The notes: generated by a model from the sequence alone, not told the origin. A stretch of DNA of 64,000 nt from Gossypium raimondii (GCF_025698545.1 NC_068571.1:43867733-43931732); one strand, 5' to 3'. Positions 11,479 to 23,314 are shown, counted from the stretch's first letter. Made by a program: numbers and translations.

Positions 11479-13546
11479 TTATAAAAGTTTCAAAGCTTTA
11501 TCCACAATGGGTCGAGCTTTGCATAGAGCCTCCAATGGATGAGCTTTAGGCATTGTGCCTCCAATACCTTCAGTCATATCAATTTGCTTACCATCAACCA
11601 TTTCCCAGTCAAAACATTGAATTAATGAGCCAAGGGTTAACCCTATTACTCGTAAAGCTAGTCCTGACCCTGGACATGCCCTCCTTCCTAACCCAAATGG
11701 CATTATCTTGTGAGACTGAGAATCATCATTCTCAAACCTTTCTGGCTTAAAACTTGTCGGATCATCCCATAATTGAGGGTCCCTATGAATGGACCATGCA
11801 TTCATTAACACGGTTGTGCCACGCGGCACATTGTATCCGCCTATAGTGCAATCAATAGATGCCACATGAGGAAGTAGAAGAGGAATTGCAGGGTATAATC
11901 TTTGAGCCTCTAGTATAATACTTTGAAGATACTTTAACTTTGAAACGTCTATTTCATCAATCAAATTTTCTTGCCCTATTTCAGTGTCTATTTCAGCTTG
12001 AGCCTTCTTCAATACCTCTGGGTGGTTCAATAAATTGGTTATTGTCCATTCTAGGGTCACTGATGTTGTATCAGATCCTGCTAGTAATAGGACCTACGTG
12101 ATCACCATGTATGTTATTAGGGTCAAAGCTAGAGAATTTTTCGAAGAATAGCCTAGAATTAAGTTATATAAGATTATAAGAGTTAAAATGTAAATTTACC
12201 GCTTTAATAGCTTATATCTTTATCATTTCTTAAATGATTAATTTAAAACTTTATCATTTTTTAGGGGATAAAGTACAATTTTACTATGTACTAATTTAAA
12301 TTAAAATTTATAAGTTTTAAACGGTCAAAATTCCCATTTAAGGGAGGGGAGGCGTCGGCCCTACATGTTATTAACTTGGTGATAGATAAAAACATGACTT
12401 TTCCTGTTTTGAACTTATGTTTGACATGATAAGGTAACTTTAATATCTCAATTCTCGAGCTATTTTTATCTTTGAAAAGCCCTTGAAATTTGACAACAAC
12501 AAAAAAAGTTAATTAAGCTTCCGTAGAGAAACCTACTTAATTAAGTCCTTACAAAAACTAAACCCTTTGACCAACTATTTCCGACTTAATTTATTTTTTT
12601 GCCTCATACCCTTTCGAAAACAATGAAACTTGAAGATAAAGAAGAGTGAACTAACCAGCATAAGCCCTTTGATGATTTCATCAGTGTAGTAATCAGGATC
12701 AGATTGTTGCAAGTTAAGAAGGTGATCTACCATACTACCATTACCGTTATTTTCCTGCTTCATCCATCGATGCTCATCGACCAACTTTTGCAGCAATCCA
12801 TCCAACTTTTTCCCAATCTTTTTCACCTTCTTTTCGTACCCTCCAAACCAATTCAAAACCGGCAAGAAATCCGCACGATTTCCCGTACCGCCGTTCCTAA
12901 ACGTCCCTTCTATAACCTCCCTGAACTCCCTCGCTTCCTTTTCATTCGTCACTTCTTCCCCAAAATACCTTTTCCCGGCAACCATCCTCATTATGTTATT
13001 AAACGTCATGTCATTAAGCATGGATTTCAGCTTCACTTTCACAAACTCCCGACGCGAATCACGCGACAAACTCACCAACAACCGCCGGGCCTCGTCTTTC
13101 CGAACAGCGGCAAAGGCGTTGAGACGACTCGAGGAGAAGATTTCAATAGCGCCGATGCGACGTAAGTTGCGCCAATGGTCACCGTAAGACGAGGTGGAAA
13201 CTGTGGTGTAGTTGTAGCCGAGGTACTTCCCTGCGATCAACTTGGGACGGTTGGCTAAAACTATGTCGTTTACGGTGAAGCATTCCTCGGCAACAGCTGA
13301 AGACGAAACCACCACAAAGAGCCGAGATCCAAGGCGGAGGGAGAAGACAGGGCCGTATTTTTGAGAAAGACGGTGGTAGAAACGGTAGATAGGAGTTTTA
13401 AGGAGGTGGAGGTGGCCGATTATGGGGAGTGAAGGTGGGGATGGGGGGAGGTTTTGGGGGTGTTTTTTGGATTGAAATAATAATTTTGAACAAAGTAGGA
13501 GAAAGATCAATGAAAGAGATACATACACGATTGTTGTTTCTTCCAT
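11479..13546 (-). CDS. Cytochrome P450, CYP81 family (81E/81Q-like)
   Basis: Two exons, 13546-12656 and 12093-11479, joined in phase 0 across a 562-bp intron, give 501 residues, normal for a microsomal plant P450. The N-terminus is a hydrophobic anchor (about residues 5-24) followed by the proline hinge PPSPPSLP. Seen in order are the I-helix AGSDTTS (302-308), ExxR as EAQR (359-362), PERF (414-417) and the haem loop [10 protein letters not shown] with Cys437. The gene therefore looks functional. CYP81 enzymes hydroxylate flavonoids, glucosinolate precursors, lignans or herbicides; the substrate here cannot be told. The single phase-0 intron just before the I-helix motif is the usual CYP81 layout. 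The intron contains a dispersed repeat that recurs at 16610-16860. Confidence 0.93.
12101..12362. repeat. Dispersed repeat in the P450 intron
   Basis: AT-rich stretch with TAAAATGTAAATTTACC, ATTTAAAACTTTATCATTTT and a GC-rich end GAGGCGTCGGCCC. The same order of words occurs at 16610-16860, followed there by GGGCCGGCAC. It is probably a decayed mobile-element fragment of unknown class. Confidence 0.45.
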
Positions 13547-13587
13547 TTTGATTATGGTTTATTCATTAATTCATGGGTGTTTTGTTT

Positions 13588-13595
13588 TTTATATA
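13588..13595 (-). promoter_or_regulatory. TATA box of the P450 gene
   Basis: TATATAAA on the minus strand, 42-49 bases before the P450 ATG. This implies a very short 5' leader of roughly 10-20 bases. Confidence 0.55.
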
Positions 13596-13599
13596 GAGA

Positions 13600-14335
13600 G
13601 AATTAAAGATAGTGATGAATTATAAGCGTCACACCCAAGAAACAAAATTGTCCACCAATTTCTAATTGCATATCATTCAAGGTTAATTTATGCTAGAAGT
13701 GCCAATATTTTATAAAAGTTGTATTTTTAAGTCTTGAAAATCTAGTTTTAACTCAATTAGTTCCAGCTAGATCCTTTAGGTATTAGTTTTATACTATGTG
13801 TATAGTTGTAGACTTAGTTTATATTTTTCAATTGAATCATTCTAAGCTTCTGTATTTCTTTTAATATTTAAAATTTCAATCTTGAGACAAATTGAGTAAT
13901 ATATGAAATTAATAAATTGACATGAAATTATACTAATATATTCATCGTATCAAATTTTAAAAATAATGAATTTAACTTAATGATTATCATTTGATAACTA
14001 AAATTTTAAAATTCAAAAATCTCGATTTAAAATACAAATACTGAACTTACAACTTTAGTAAACAAACTAATAGCTATTGCTGAAATTCTTAATGATTGGT
14101 GTAGGATTAATATAAATGAAAATCCACGTGAATCTTCAAAATTCTTTAAGTTTATCATTAAGTGTGAAAACATCATTGTTTAATACATTAGGAAACATAA
14201 TTATATAAATTATTAATAAATATTAAAACAAATTAGAAAGTATATAGTCCAACTTGACATTAATTAATAATATTGAAACAAATTTATTTAAAATTAAATA
14301 TATAATATTCAAATATGTGAATACTAAAGGAAGGA
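13600..14335. other. Promoter-side spacer of the P450 gene, MITE debris
   Basis: AT-rich sequence without a gene. The part from about 13,700 to 14,060 shares the order of short words (AAAATTTCAATCT, TTAGTTTATATTTT, ATATATGAAATTAATA) with 48,850-49,120 downstream of the PsbQ-like gene, so both are likely relics of one MITE family. Confidence 0.4.
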
Positions 14336-14930
14336 TTTTTTACATAAATAATATAAAATAAATAAATACCAGAATAAGATAAGAGCATTAATATTCACGA
14401 AACTAGGTAAATACTACCATAAACAACTAGTGTCGCCTAACCAATCGGCGGCAACCCTTTCCTCTTTAAAAAGAAATTTTTTTAAGGTGCAAGATCAATC
14501 GGCAACACCCATATTTTAAACCCAATATATTTGTTTTTTTAATGGTATACGCATAAAAACGAAAAAAAAAATTATTAGTGTCGTCGATGTGTTAGGCTGC
14601 ATCCTATTATTTTAATAATATATATTTTTAAGCTAAAAAAACTTAATATAAAAATTTTCGAGTATTGGAACTCGAGGCCATGGCCGACAGGTCACATCCG
14701 CAGAATGTGTAATTTTTTTTTAATACGTATACTATAAAAAAAATATATTCTGGCTTTGAAATATGGATATGGCCGATTCATCATGCTGCACCCAAAAAAA
14801 TAATTTTCTTTAAAATAGAAAGGGATGCTGTCGATTGGTCAAATGACACTAATTATTTATTATAGTATTTATCTAATTTCGTGAATATTATTGTTCTTAT
14901 CTGGTATTTATCTATTTATACCCTTAAATG
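14336..14930. mobile_element. Foldback Mutator-like non-autonomous element
   Basis: The left arm (about 14,355-14,470) and the reverse complement of the right arm (about 14,815-14,925) match over some 110 bases, sharing AATACCAG, AATATTCACGAAA, TAAATACTA and TAGTGTC(G/A)(C/T)(C/T)T. Between the arms lie repeated blocks with GGCCGA and CATCC/CACCC words. This is the same architecture as the element at 16895. A shared GAAGGAT outside both arms may be part of a target duplication but is not clean. Confidence 0.55.
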
Positions 14931-15879
14931 AAGGATACAAAAGTCTTTAAAAAATTTATAGTCAAAAGAAAATAAAAAAAGTGAAGTGCGCATTTGGCAC
15001 GCTATCAATATCAACTAGACGTCAGCGTATACGTTAATGCTCTTCAAGTTCTAGAAACAGTACTTTATCTTTAGGGTAAATTATATTCATGGTCATTAAA
15101 CTATTAAAAAGTTTATATTTTGGTCACTTAATTTTAAAAAGTTATAAAATATTCATTGAGCTAATCCAAAATTTTATTTAATTCATTAAGCTGTTTAAAG
15201 CTGATATTGTATTAGAAATTTACATAGCATCCTTTTTAAGATAAACTTTATTACATTAAATCCCTTAAAATTTAAATTCGTCCTCAAAAAATATGATTTC
15301 TCTATTTTATTTACTTGTATTTTAGATCATATTATTTCCATATGTAAAAATTATATTTTAATTTTGGTTTCTTTTTCCGCAAATGATAGAAGACCATACT
15401 AGTTTTTGGATTTTGAGATGTTGGTATTACTTATTAGAAGTTAGAAGCACAATATAATTATTAAGGTTAAAAGGTTGATTTTATTCATATTTCAAATCAT
15501 AAATATATATATATATATGTATACTTTAATTATTGAAAAATTATACATGAAAATTAATAGTAAAAAATATGTAGTCGACAATGCTAATATAAGTTTGCCC
15601 CCCTCAAGTCATATTTCTAGATTCGCCACTGATTGTATGGCCTTCTTTATTTGTACTAATTAAAAGCTTTCTTTCTTCTTCTCTTACAATTTAGTTTTTT
15701 TTTTATGAAATAGCTTTAAATGTTATAAATCTTTGAACTAAAATTCAAGTAACTTTCTTCTTCGATGTTGGACTGTCAAATTAAATTGAATTTAAGTTAT
15801 ATCTTTCTATTCGTTAATAGTAATGGTAATTAAAATAAATAAAAACATTGGAATAGTTCTTTTTTTAAGTAAAAACTTT
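14931..15879. other. Spacer with a MITE relic
   Basis: No gene seen. About 15,070-15,235 carries GGTCATTAAACTATT and TTTTGGTCACTTAATTTTAAAAAGTTA, matching one arm of the foldback MITE at the right end of the window (63,838-63,992). Confidence 0.45.
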
Positions 15880-16560
15880 TAATAATTGTTTTTGCCAAGT
15901 AAAAATTCATTTATGAAGAAACTAAAATACAAAGTCCCAGACAGCAGTGCACAAATGCTAACTACAAAGCATGCAGATCTAGAAGAGCAAAAAGAATGAA
16001 AAGACACGTGTATAATTAAAGAAAGAGATGATATAAAAAAAAAAAAAAAACTCAAATCTCTAGACCAACGTAGCATCACTCCCAAACCTCAATCCAGGTG
16101 TGGCGCAGGTAAGCCATCTTTATTGAACATGAATGCGAGATATGATGAACCCAGTTAAAAGGACACATCATCCTAGGAGTAGAAATAGACACCCAGATAG
16201 CAGCTTCATTATGTGTCAACAAGTTCACTGCCCAACAACATACTCAAGTCAATCAGATGTAAGTTCACTAATTCTAGAGATAGGAGACACAAAAAAATTC
16301 TTAATTTTAGGAGGGAGCTGCATACACCAAATAAGCTTCCAAAGTTTTGAATCCTAATTAACAATCCCCTGTACCATTCTTTCCTTTCGTCGCACAAGAT
16401 ATCCAATCTTAACGGAATATTTTCCATCGGAGCTTGCAGGCCTAACTATTATCATGCCCTTCACTATAGCTCAATGATACTTCCAAGATGGCTCTAACCA
16501 CCATAAGGGCATTAGCACTAAAAACTGCACTAGATTGCTCCAGATTCACCCTTTATCCTG
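15880..16560 (-). pseudogene. LINE relic (zinc-binding reverse-transcriptase domain)
   Basis: On the minus strand SDGKYSVKIGYLVRRK is followed downstream by DSKLWKLIWCMQLPPKIKNF. Both are hallmarks of the zf-RVT domain found after reverse transcriptase in plant L1-type elements. The reading frame is interrupted and the rest of the element is missing or unrecognisable, so this is a dead fragment. Confidence 0.62.
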
Positions 16561-16609
16561 ATGTTCTACAATTATTCTTGTCAAAAATGATAGGAATGAG
16601 AAAAAAAAT

Positions 16610-16860
16610 TTTGAGAGGTCAGAATTAAATTGTATATTTTTACGATAGTAAAAATATAATTTCACTATTTTAATAGTCTATATTTATAATTTTTAAAGGA
16701 TTAAATCAAATTTTTATCATTTTTTGAGAGATCAAAATGTAATTTTACTATTATTAATTTAAAATTTTATAAATGATAAAAATATATATATAAAAAAAAT
16801 TATTTTAGGGCCGGCACACTGCCACCCCCGCTCCGCCGTTGCTTGCCAATTTTGATCATC
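16610..16860. repeat. Second copy of the repeat in the P450 intron
   Basis: The order of words (TTAAATTGTATATTTTTACG, TAAAGGATTAAATCAAATTT, TTTGAGAGATCAAAATG, then GGGCCGGCAC) follows that of 12101-12362. It probably belongs to a widely dispersed element family; no ends or target duplication were seen. Confidence 0.45.
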
Positions 16861-16894
16861 CATGTCCATTGCTACCTGCAAACAAGCCTCTGTC

Positions 16895-18361
16895 GGCTGT
16901 TTTACCAAACTAACCCAAAAATAAATTATATTTACAAAATAACCCAAATTCAAAAACAATCACCAAAATAACCTAAAATGAACAATACCCACTCTTTTTT
17001 TGCACCAATGATTGCCTATTCATTGTGTCAGACTTAAAAAAATTATTTTTTTGGAATTTGGCCTGTCAATGACCGGAACCCATGTATTTTTTTAAAAAAA
17101 ATTGTATAATACTGATATACGAAAAGGAAAAAAAAATTTTGAGTGCTGGCCTGTCAATGGCCGGCACCAAACAGTAAAAAAAAATTACTTTTTTTTTCGT
17201 GTCAGAGTCAGATATAAATATACGAAAAAATAAAAAAAAATTTGGGTCCTGGCCTGTCAATGGCCGACACCCAATATAATTTTTAAAAAAAATTCTTTTT
17301 TTTCGTGTCGAGTCGATCAAAGCCAAAGACCCAAGACAAATTTAAAAAAAATTCGTGTCGAGTCGGATATAAATATCGGAAAAATTAAAAAATTTTGGGT
17401 CTTGGCTCACAATGGCGGTACCAAGATAATTTAAAAAACTTCTTTTTTTTCGTGTCAGAGTCAGATATAAATATACGAAAAAAATTTAAAAATAATTTTA
17501 GGTGCTGGCCTGTCAATGGCCGGCACCCAGTACAAATTTTAAAAAAAAAAAAATTTTCGTGTCAAAGTCAGATATAAATATACGAAAAAAATTAAAAAAA
17601 AATTTGGGTGCTGGCCTGTCAATGGCCGGCACCTAGTACAAATTTAAAAAAAAATTCTTTTTTTTCGTGTCAGAGTTAGATATAAATATACGAAAAAAAT
17701 TTTAAAAAAAATTTTGTGTGCTGGCCTGCCAATGGGCAGCACCCAGTACAAATTTAAAAAAAATTCTTTTTTTTCGTGTCAGAGTCAGATATAAATATAC
17801 GAAAAAAGTTAAAAAAAATTTTGGTGCTGGCATGTCAATGGTCGGCACCCATTACAAATTTTTAAAAAAAATTCTTTTTTTTCGTGTTAGAGTCAGATAT
17901 AAATATACGAAAAAAATTTTAAAAAAAATTTTGGGTGCCGGTCTGTCAATGGCCGGCACCCAGTACAAATTAAAAAAAATTCTTTTTTTTCGTGTCAGAG
18001 TCAGATATAAATATACGAAAAAAATTTAAAAAAAAGTAAATTTTTTTTACTGTTGGGTAAATTTTTTTTACTGTTGGGTGCTGGCCATTGACAGGCCAAC
18101 ACCCAAAAAATAATTTTTTTCTTTTTTTTCTTTTTCGTATATCAGTATTATACATTTTTTAAAAAAAATACATGGGTTCCGGCCATTGACAGGCCAAAAC
18201 CTAAAAAAATAATTTTTTTAAGTCTGACATAATGATTAGGCAATCATTGGTGCAAAAAAAGAGTGGGTACTGTTCATTTTAGGTTATTTTGGTGATTGTT
18301 TTTGAACTTGGATTATTTTTACAAATATAATTTATTTTTGGGTTAGTTTAGTAAAACAGCC
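16895..18361. mobile_element. Mutator-like element with 9-bp target duplication
   Basis: GCCTCTGTC stands directly before (16886-16894) and directly after (18362-18370) the element, a 9-bp target duplication. The ends are long inverted repeats of roughly 300 bases, opening GGCTGTTTTACCAAACTAAC on the left and closing with its near-complement on the right. The interior is a tandem array of about nine units near 100 bp, each centred on GGCCTGTCAATGGCCGGCAC and followed by TCAGATATAAATATACGAA. There is no transposase frame, so the element is non-autonomous. Short frames across the array are translations of the repeat, not genes. Confidence 0.82.
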
Positions 18362-18394
18362 GCCTCTGTCCATTGCTACCTGGCACTTCAAACC

Positions 18395-19650
18395 CAAGTG
18401 GTTGATCTATATATATATATCCTCAATCAAATTCCCATTAAGGAATGCATTATTGACATCAGTTTGCCTTAACGACCATCCATTCATGACGATAATAGCA
18501 AGTACAGTCCGAATGGCTGTTGCTCTAACCAATGGATTAAAGGTGTCTCGAAAATCAGATCCAACATGTTGAGAAAACCCTTTAGCTACCAGTCGTGCTT
18601 TATACCTTTCTACAGTCCCATCAGCTTTCTTTTTCACCTTAAACAGCCACTTGCAGCCTATGGCCTTATGATCAGCAGGAAGTGAACAAAGACTTCATGT
18701 GTTGTTGATGAGTGGCCATATTAGTTGAACTAGTAGCCTCAACTATTGTAGCTTGTTGACGTGTTTTAGCATCAAGAAGCATGGTGGTGACACCCTAAAT
18801 ATTGTAGGGTATCTGACTTGCTATTATGACTGAAATAACATATTCATCCTCTGGCGACAACCCATTAAGAATCGTAGTGACATGTTTATACTCACTAATA
18901 ACTTTTCCGCAACTAGAAAGATTGTCACAATAACCCTTGACTCTCATTAAGAATTCTTTCATTGAAAGATCACCCTTGCACTGAGAGTGCAAGGCCCTTC
19001 TATAAAACATCAATCAAGAGGTAGTCATACTATCATACAAGTTAGCACAGATTTGAGCACTAGTACCCGTACCATTAAGATGTGGAAGAACCCATTGACT
19101 CACCGATGATAAGAGCCATGAGACAAGATCGCTATCCTGTTGCTCAAATAGAGCAAATTCAAGATTCTCCTCAGGCACACCATTTGCATTTGGAATTAGT
19201 TGAGGAGGAGGAACAATACGAGAATTAAGAAAGTGTTTAAACTTATAAGTCTTAATGCCACAACAGGTAATTATTGTCATCAAGAAGAATAATAATCTTC
19301 TTGGTGGAAAAGAACCAATTGTCAAAAACCCCATCACCAAGGTTGGAAGCCATCACTGGTGTAGCAGACTAAACAACAAACAGACTAGATGGAAGAGCCA
19401 TGAAAACCACATGCACTCAAAGAATTAACTCTAGAAGAAAATGAAGCTCTGATACCATGTTAAACTAATACAAAGAATGAAAATAACAAATATTTTAAGA
19501 ATCAAAGATGATCATTGAATTCATCTAATATGTACAGTAGTTGCTATTGCTTTTATACACGATAACAAAGTCTGCTATCAACAGCTAACAACCTAATTGT
19601 CAGCTAACTAACAACTAATACGTTAACTGACTTAATCAGTTACTCTAACA
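18395..19650 (-). mobile_element. Truncated Copia LTR element with one LTR
   Basis: A fossil Copia-type retrotransposon on the minus strand. One LTR of about 190 bases (19460-19650) starts TGTTAGAGTAACTG on that strand, and next to it lies the primer-binding site complementary to initiator tRNA-Met (TGGTATCAGAGC, 19446-19457). A gag-like part follows (about 18,795-19,340), then a piece of reverse transcriptase (about 18,407-18,680). The central pol region and the second LTR are absent. It is broken in several places and must be old. The Mutator-like element lies directly to its left. Confidence 0.8.
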
Positions 19651-19969
19651 TTCGTTTTAGTCGAAATGATAAATTTGAGATATGAAAAATTATAATATTT
19701 TGGGTTTGGATCTCATCATATACTAACATTTTTCTAAATTTTATATAAAAAGATAAAATTATCCTCAAAATAATTTATATTCTTTTGTAAAAATAAAGCA
19801 TTTTTGGTAAATTGCCCGGCTGAAGGTGGCACTAATTTAATAAGAATCATAAATATTAGATAGATCATTTATATAATAATTAGGTTAACATTTGATATCA
19901 TAGAAATAGAGTATTTTAACTCCATAAGTAGATTTCAAATATTAACATTTTAAATGAAATGCAAGTCGT

Positions 19970-20530
19970 TAGAGTTGCTCATAGATTAGGTCGGGTCAAG
20001 CTTAAAGCATGATATTTAAAGTTGCTCATAGATTAGGTCGGGTCAAGCTTAAAGCATGATATTTACACACTTTATACTTGTCCAAGCTCAATTCGACTTG
20101 AAATACAGGCCTAAATTTTTAGCAAGCTCATTCATATTTGTAAATAGTTAACTAAAGCCCATTTTAGGTTTGCTTATATTTTTTTAATTTTTTAAAAAAT
20201 ATTTATATTTTTTATTTAATATTTAATAAATTTATATATTCTTCATTTATTAAAATTTTATATGTAGGCATCTTAACATTTTTTTAATATTAACATTTTA
20301 GTATTATATAATACTATAAATTTAGTTTAAGTGTTATAAATTATATAATATATATAACATAATATAATATATTATAAACATGCGAAATTAGGTCGAGCTC
20401 AAGCCTTGGACGTTCGAGTCCAAGTCGAACTTTTTAAACCGACCTAATTCTTTTTCAAGTCCTTTTTCGAGCCTAACATTTTTTTTTTCAAACCCTCACA
20501 ATTTTTTCATGAACAGTTCTATATACGATA
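19970..20530. repeat. MITE-like element with a 46-bp tandem duplication
   Basis: The left end (TAGAGTTGCTCATAG) and the reverse complement of the right end (TAGAACTGTTCATG) are similar, as in a TIR element. At the left end a unit of about 46 bases, opening AGTTGCTCATAGATTAGG, is duplicated head to tail with almost no change. The interior has GGTCGGGTCAAGC and GGTCGAGCTCAAGCC words in opposite directions. The boundaries are approximate. Confidence 0.5.
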
Positions 20531-20624
20531 TTTAAAATATTATTTATAAAATTTAAAAGTTTTAGTGATAAAATATCAAATACTTTTCTTAATATTGTTC
20601 TTACTATTTTTAGTCAAAATTCCT

Positions 20625-20715
20625 ATTTAATCAAAACTTGTTGGATCATCCCATGATATTGGGCCCCAATGAATGGATAAATCTATGACGTGAGGAACTA
20701 GAAGAGATAAATCTA
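20625..20715 (-). pseudogene. Shred of a second CYP81 P450 gene
   Basis: The minus strand reads LLVPHV followed, after an internal loss, by SIHWGPISWDDPTSF. The intact P450 of this window has LLLPHV and, 25 residues later, [15 protein letters not shown]. So about 75 bases of a related P450 remain, with the stretch between the two blocks deleted. This points to a former tandem copy about 9 kb from the intact gene. No other part of that copy was found. Confidence 0.75.
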
Positions 20716-21540
20716 TAATTATTTTTCTATCATATTTCTTTATACGAGAGAAAGTTCGTAGCTAACGATAAATCTATAAATATATCCAAATCTATGAGTA
20801 AAACTAACACGTAAGAAATGGGTAAATTAATTTATGTATGTCATTTTTATTAAAATTTTATTTATTTATATTGTTAAAAACTAGTGTAATTGATTGAAAT
20901 AATTAGAGCAAGTAATATATGATCTATCACGTACATCATGCCGACATAAATAAACCAATTTTTAATAATAAAAATAGATAAACCTTTAATAAAATAATTA
21001 ATTTACTCTTAGATTTAAGATATAAAAATTTATTTATTTATTTTTAAAAAACAGAACAAAACGCAATACCACTCTTAGTACGAGCTAGTAGGTAACCAAA
21101 TGTGTAAACCTTCAACCACTTTATGGGAAAAAAACATAAGTCAAGTTGGAAAACAAAGAAAAAAACTATTAGTTTCTGTTTGTAACAACAAAAACAATAT
21201 ACGAAAGCCACGCCGCTGATATCGCTTTGATGAAATCCCCATGTGAAAGATACCCCATACTTAACGCCATAAACAATGTAATTTCTCTTTTTTATTTAAT
21301 TATCAATTTCATACCTTTACTTTATAAAAATTAAAAAGTTACTTTTTACTTTAATCCTTTCATTTTATGAAAATTTTTTAAAAATTAATCTAATTGTCTG
21401 TAAGCACATGAGAGAGGACTAGAAATTTGGATAACTTTTTAGTTTCTGTAAAACGCGTGAATCGAATTCTGACAAATTATAGTAAAATAATTAATTTTTA
21501 GTTCTTATAAAATAAAGGGATGAAATTGGTGATTAAACTT
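20716..21540. other. Upstream region of the GASA gene
   Basis: AT-rich, no gene. The part around 20,815-21,010 has AATTAATTTA...GTTAAAAACTAGTGT...AATTTACTC words shared with the foldback MITE at 39,601-39,918 and is probably a worn copy. Confidence 0.4.
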
Positions 21541-21560
21541 TTTATATTTACATTTTTGCC

Positions 21561-21568
21561 TATAAATA
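21561..21568 (+). promoter_or_regulatory. TATA box of the GASA gene
   Basis: TATAAATA about 100 bases before the ATG, a suitable distance for a leader of roughly 70 bases. A GAA-rich run directly precedes the start codon. Confidence 0.5.
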
Positions 21569-21664
21569 TCAGCATTATTCTTCTTCATTTTCCTTCCATT
21601 ATAAGATTTTCTTTTAAGATTTTAAATAGAGTATTTGAGGGTAAAAAAAGAAGAAGAAGAAGAA

Positions 21665-23148
21665 ATGGCAGATTCTTCACGAAGTTCATTGATTCTTCTA
21701 TTTTCTATGCTTCTTTTAATTACTCTATCCCATATGACTGAGGTACGTACCGAGGAGGAAATTTCGTTTCTACATTTTATTTTCCAATTTGCTCATTAAT
21801 TACTATTTTTTTTCTTTTTCATTTCATTAATTTGATATTTCTTTGCAGGCTTCTGGTAGTGCTAAGCTTCGTCCTTCAGGTAAACCATATATATTCTTTC
21901 CCTCCAATTTCCTATGCACATATACTCTAGAAGCTTTGCTTGTGGAGAAAACTTTGAATTCTCGTATATTATTGTTGAGAAGAGATCGATTTCTTTTATA
22001 GAAAATTTGGAAATGTCGTCTGAGTTTTGTCTTCAAATTCTTCTTGTCTGATAAGGTGGTAGGTTAAATAAATTAAACGGTAGCATCTTGTGGGGTTGGA
22101 TTGTACGTGGTTCATGGAAATATAAATATTTACGTTAGTAGGACTTGAATCCATGCCCTTATATAGTATTGTTGGGCATCTATGTGCTTATAAAGAAAAT
22201 GCGCACATTTACCCTTAGTAGGGTTTGTTAAATTGTAGCGTGTATGCCCAATAATGTCCATATAAGTGTATGAGTTCAAACCCTACCAAGTATAAATGTT
22301 CATTCGGGTTTTCACACTATTGAACTTGACATCTCTTCATGCAACCACAAGCACTTGAACTGAAGATAATATCGATCTATTGAGAGGTTTATCGACTCTT
22401 GACAGATAGTACTTCAAAGATTTTTCTATAAGAATCATTTCACATCTAGGGTTAAATTAAAATGTCAATCTTTTATTCAAACGATTATTATCTTATATAT
22501 GCTTATTCAAACGGGTAAAAATCAAGATACTTATCATTTAACTAGTATCATAAAAGAAAAAGATTGATAACTTAAGGCATAACAATACCTTTTAAAAAGA
22601 ACTGAAGTTGACTATTAATCTTTCAAAAGAATTATTATTTTTAACAAAATATTAACTAAAAGGTTACTTTTTTCAACATGGAAGCTTGAATTTTTATTTT
22701 AAATATTTTTATAATTATTAAATTATTTATTAACGTGGTATGCAAGACGTAAGTAGACTGCCCAAGCAAACATTGTTAAAAAAAATTAATGTTTTAGCAT
22801 TAAAAACGATTTAATTTAATAATCAAATTTAACTAAAGGTAAGAATAAGGATTACACTAACAAAAAGATGTAAATATTGAATACGATGTATTTAAAATAC
22901 AAAATTGACTTTGGTATAAGTTTTATCCATTTGATGCGATGAAATTACGTATGCATGGATGGATAGATTGCAAGCCAAGATGCAGTTACCGATGCTCGGC
23001 GACGTCGCATAAGAAGCCATGCATGTTCTTTTGTTTAAAATGCTGTTCTAAATGCCTATGCGTGCCGCCTGGTACTTATGGCAACAAGCAAGTTTGCCCT
23101 TGTTATAACAATTGGAAGACCAAAGACGGAGGTCCCAAATGCCCTTGA
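21665..23148 (+). CDS. Snakin/GASA cysteine-rich secreted peptide
   Basis: Three exons, 21665-21742, 21849-21879 and 22967-23148, give 96 residues. Exon 1 is a signal peptide with a hydrophobic core (LILLFSMLLLITL); the short second exon encodes a spacer (ASGSAKLRPS). Exon 3 holds the GASA domain with all 12 cysteines, opening DCKPRCSYRCSATSHKKPCM and ending GGPKCP. Members of this family are gibberellin-responsive, secreted and disulphide-rich; they affect growth or act as antimicrobial peptides (snakins). The exon 3 start was chosen because ...GGATAG|ATTGC joins in phase and gives the family's DC start; frames that begin upstream at 22,939 include intron. The second intron is 1,087 bp. The gene looks intact, and solo LTR B lies only about 165 bp past its stop. 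Confidence 0.92.
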
Positions 23149-23314
23149 CAATTTCCCATTTTTCTTAATTTTTTTTTTCTATTATTGTTGTCTTAAATAA
23201 GGTTACTTTAATTAAGAATTATATGATGTTTCATTGTATTTTTAGTCTAGGGTATAGATTCCTAAAAAAGGTGAATCTTATCCATCTATTGGAAGTTTTT
23301 GGCTCTATCACTGT

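Noticed and set aside
17066-18155. Several frames over the Mutator-like array
   Set aside because: They translate the tandem repeat; the repeated peptide reflects the DNA unit, not a protein.
22939-22966. In-frame ATG upstream of GASA exon 3 as an alternative start
   Set aside because: It would give a GASA domain without signal peptide. Exons 1 and 2 supply a proper signal peptide and join in phase.
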